A DNA stretch of 14,102 bases, from NCBI GenBank assembly GCA_043424675.1, contig JBHWPB010000062.1, forward strand, positions 1 through 14,102. The letters are read 5' to 3'. This document shows positions 12,778 to 14,102 of this stretch, piece after piece. Both the position numbers and the translations under genes were made by a program. The first letter of the stretch is position 1. Each line of letters opens with the position of its first letter. The stretch comes from JBHWPB01 sp043424675. Its GTDB lineage: Bacteria > Bacillota > Bacilli > Lactobacillales > Carnobacteriaceae_A. Under the pieces are notes generated by a model, which was given only the letters and a program-made list of their open reading frames with translations, did no database searches and was not told the origin of the DNA.

Positions 12778-14102
12778 GCTCAAGAACAGTTTCAAGATTA
12801 TTTACCACCACAAAATATAGAAGCCGAACAAGCGGTGTTAGGGTCTGTTTTCCGTGCGCCGGATGTACTGATTGAAGCATTAGAACATATTCAATCAGAA
12901 GACTTCTATCGCAGAAGCCATCAGCTTATTTTCCAAACAATGGTTGATTTAAATGATAAAAATGAACCAATAGATGCTTTAGCAGTAAGTAATGAGCTCG
13001 AAAATAAAAATCAGCTTGAAGATGTTGGTGGCCGCCAATATTTAGCTGAACTTGCAACCAACGTACCGAGTTCAGCTCACATCAGTTATTATGCAAAAAT
13101 TGTTGAAGAAAAAGCACTTTTGAGACGCTTGATTCAAACTTCTCAAGGAATCATCGAAAAAAGTTATGAAGCCAGTGAAGATGTCGCAGACATTTTAGAT
13201 GGAGCCGAATCAAGTATTCTAGAAGTATCAGAGAAAAAGAATCAGAGTGGTTTTACACATATCGCAGATGTGCTCCATTCTAATATGGACCACATCGATT
13301 ATCTCTATCATAATGATGAAGAAATTACAGGGCTTTCTTCAGGCTATCATGCTTTAGATGAAATGACAGCGGGTCTGCACGCTGATGAGCTTATTATTTT
13401 AGCAGCGCGGCCCGGAGTAGGTAAGACGGCCTTCGCCCTAAATATCGCTCAAAATATCGGGACAAAAACGGATGAAACGGTTGCTGTATTTAGCTTAGAG
13501 ATGGGGGCTCCACAGCTCGTTAATCGTATGCTTTGTGCAGAGGGGACGATTGATGCCAACAATCTCAGAACGGGGAATCTCAGTGAAGAAGAATGGAAAA
13601 AACTTGTGGTCGCCATGGGAAGCTTGGCCAGCGCCAATATCTTTATTGATGATACACCGGGCATCCGCACTTCTGAAATTCGAGCAAAGTGTCGCCGACT
13701 AAAACAAGAGCAGGGTGGGAACCTTGGTCTAATAATCATCGATTATCTGCAATTGATTGAAGGTTCAAACCGAGAGAACAGACAGCAAGAAGTTTCAGAA
13801 ATTTCTCGACAGCTGAAGAAACTGGCTAAAGAGCTGAACGTTCCAGTCATCGCTCTTTCACAGCTTTCTCGTGGAGTAGAACAGCGTCAAGATAAACGAC
13901 CGATTTTAAGTGATCTCAGAGAGTCGGGTTCGATCGAACAAGATGCGGATATTGTAAGCTTCTTGTATCGTGAAGATTATTACGATCGTGATGGAGACGA
14001 AGAAGACCATGAAGATAATAACATCGTTGAAGTGATCATCGAAAAAAATCGTAGTGGCCCTCGTGGAACCGCTCAGCTTCTTTTTATAAAAGAATATAGA
14101 AG
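12775..14102 (+). CDS. dnaB: Replicative DNA helicase DnaB (3' end cut by window)
   Basis: 442 complete codons are visible of a protein usually about 455 long; the end lies beyond the window. It is the hexameric 5'-3' helicase of the replication fork (DnaC in Bacillus nomenclature). The N-terminal collar domain begins PPQNIEAEQAVLGSVF (residues 11-26) and includes DVGGRQYLAELA. The RecA-like domain starts near TGLSSGYHALDEMTAGL. Walker A ARPGVGKTA is at 211-219 and Walker B LIIIDYLQL at about 319-326. The SQLSRGVEQR and DLRESGSIEQDAD motifs and the C-terminal KNRSGPRGT (424-432, arginine-finger region) follow. No intein interrupts the usual insertion sites. It begins at TTG. purA often follows dnaB in this order, which cannot be checked here. 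Confidence 0.96.
   Translation, partial: MAQEQFQDYLPPQNIEAEQAVLGSVFRAPDVLIEALEHIQSEDFYRRSHQLIFQTMVDLNDKNEPIDALAVSNELENKNQLEDVGGRQYLAELATNVPSSAHISYYAKIVEEKALLRRLIQTSQGIIEKSYEASEDVADILDGAESSILEVSEKKNQSGFTHIADVLHSNMDHIDYLYHNDEEITGLSSGYHALDEMTAGLHADELIILAARPGVGKTAFALNIAQNIGTKTDETVAVFSLEMGAPQLVNRMLCAEGTIDANNLRTGNLSEEEWKKLVVAMGSLASANIFIDDTPGIRTSEIRAKCRRLKQEQGGNLGLIIIDYLQLIEGSNRENRQQEVSEISRQLKKLAKELNVPVIALSQLSRGVEQRQDKRPILSDLRESGSIEQDADIVSFLYREDYYDRDGDEEDHEDNNIVEVIIEKNRSGPRGTAQLLFIKEYR

Overview
The window is a low-GC Gram-positive (Firmicutes) chromosome segment just downstream of the replication origin. Every confident gene lies on the + strand, as expected for a leading-strand arm leaving oriC. 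The order yaaA-recF-gyrB-gyrA ... rpsF-ssb-rpsR-gdpP-rplI-dnaB is the classic layout of Bacilli. Details such as the cysteine-free S18 with an enterococcus-like N-terminus, and the rplI-dnaB pairing, point to Lactobacillales, perhaps Carnobacteriaceae or a relative. The family is inferred from remembered protein resemblance, not from a search.

Layout. Bases 1-54 hold the terminator of an upstream gene outside the window (dnaN would be expected). A strong promoter at 163-191 then drives yaaA-recF-gyrB-gyrA, which are nearly contiguous (gaps of 5, 2 and 30 nt). After gyrA comes a 424-nt gap with a terminator and an excellent promoter (TTGACA-17-TATTAT). These lead into a two-gene potassium transporter operon, ktrB (TrkH/KtrB channel subunit) and ktrA (RCK gating subunit). 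A second terminator and promoter lead to rpsF-ssb-rpsR (S6, SSB, S18), which ends in its own terminator. Then come gdpP (membrane cyclic-di-AMP phosphodiesterase) and rplI (L9), a terminator, and dnaB (replicative helicase), which begins at a TTG codon and runs off the window end about a dozen codons short of its usual length.

Functional themes are DNA replication, repair and topology (recF, gyrase, ssb, dnaB), ribosomal proteins (S6, S18, L9), and potassium/c-di-AMP homeostasis (ktrA, ktrB, gdpP).

The most striking non-coding signal is four identical, perfect copies of the 16-bp chromosomal parS centromere (TGTTTCACGTGAAACA). They lie within 3.9 kb, one in each of four successive intergenic gaps: gyrA-ktrB, ktrA-rpsF, rpsF-ssb and rpsR-gdpP. 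Each sits at the centre of a longer perfect palindrome with different flanks (30, 42, 22 and 22 bp). At least two of these are followed by T-runs and look like dual-purpose parS/intrinsic terminators. This would be a compact ParB-loading cluster. I see no mobile element, CRISPR array, tRNA or rRNA, and no obviously foreign gene cassette; the genes themselves are ordinary core genes.
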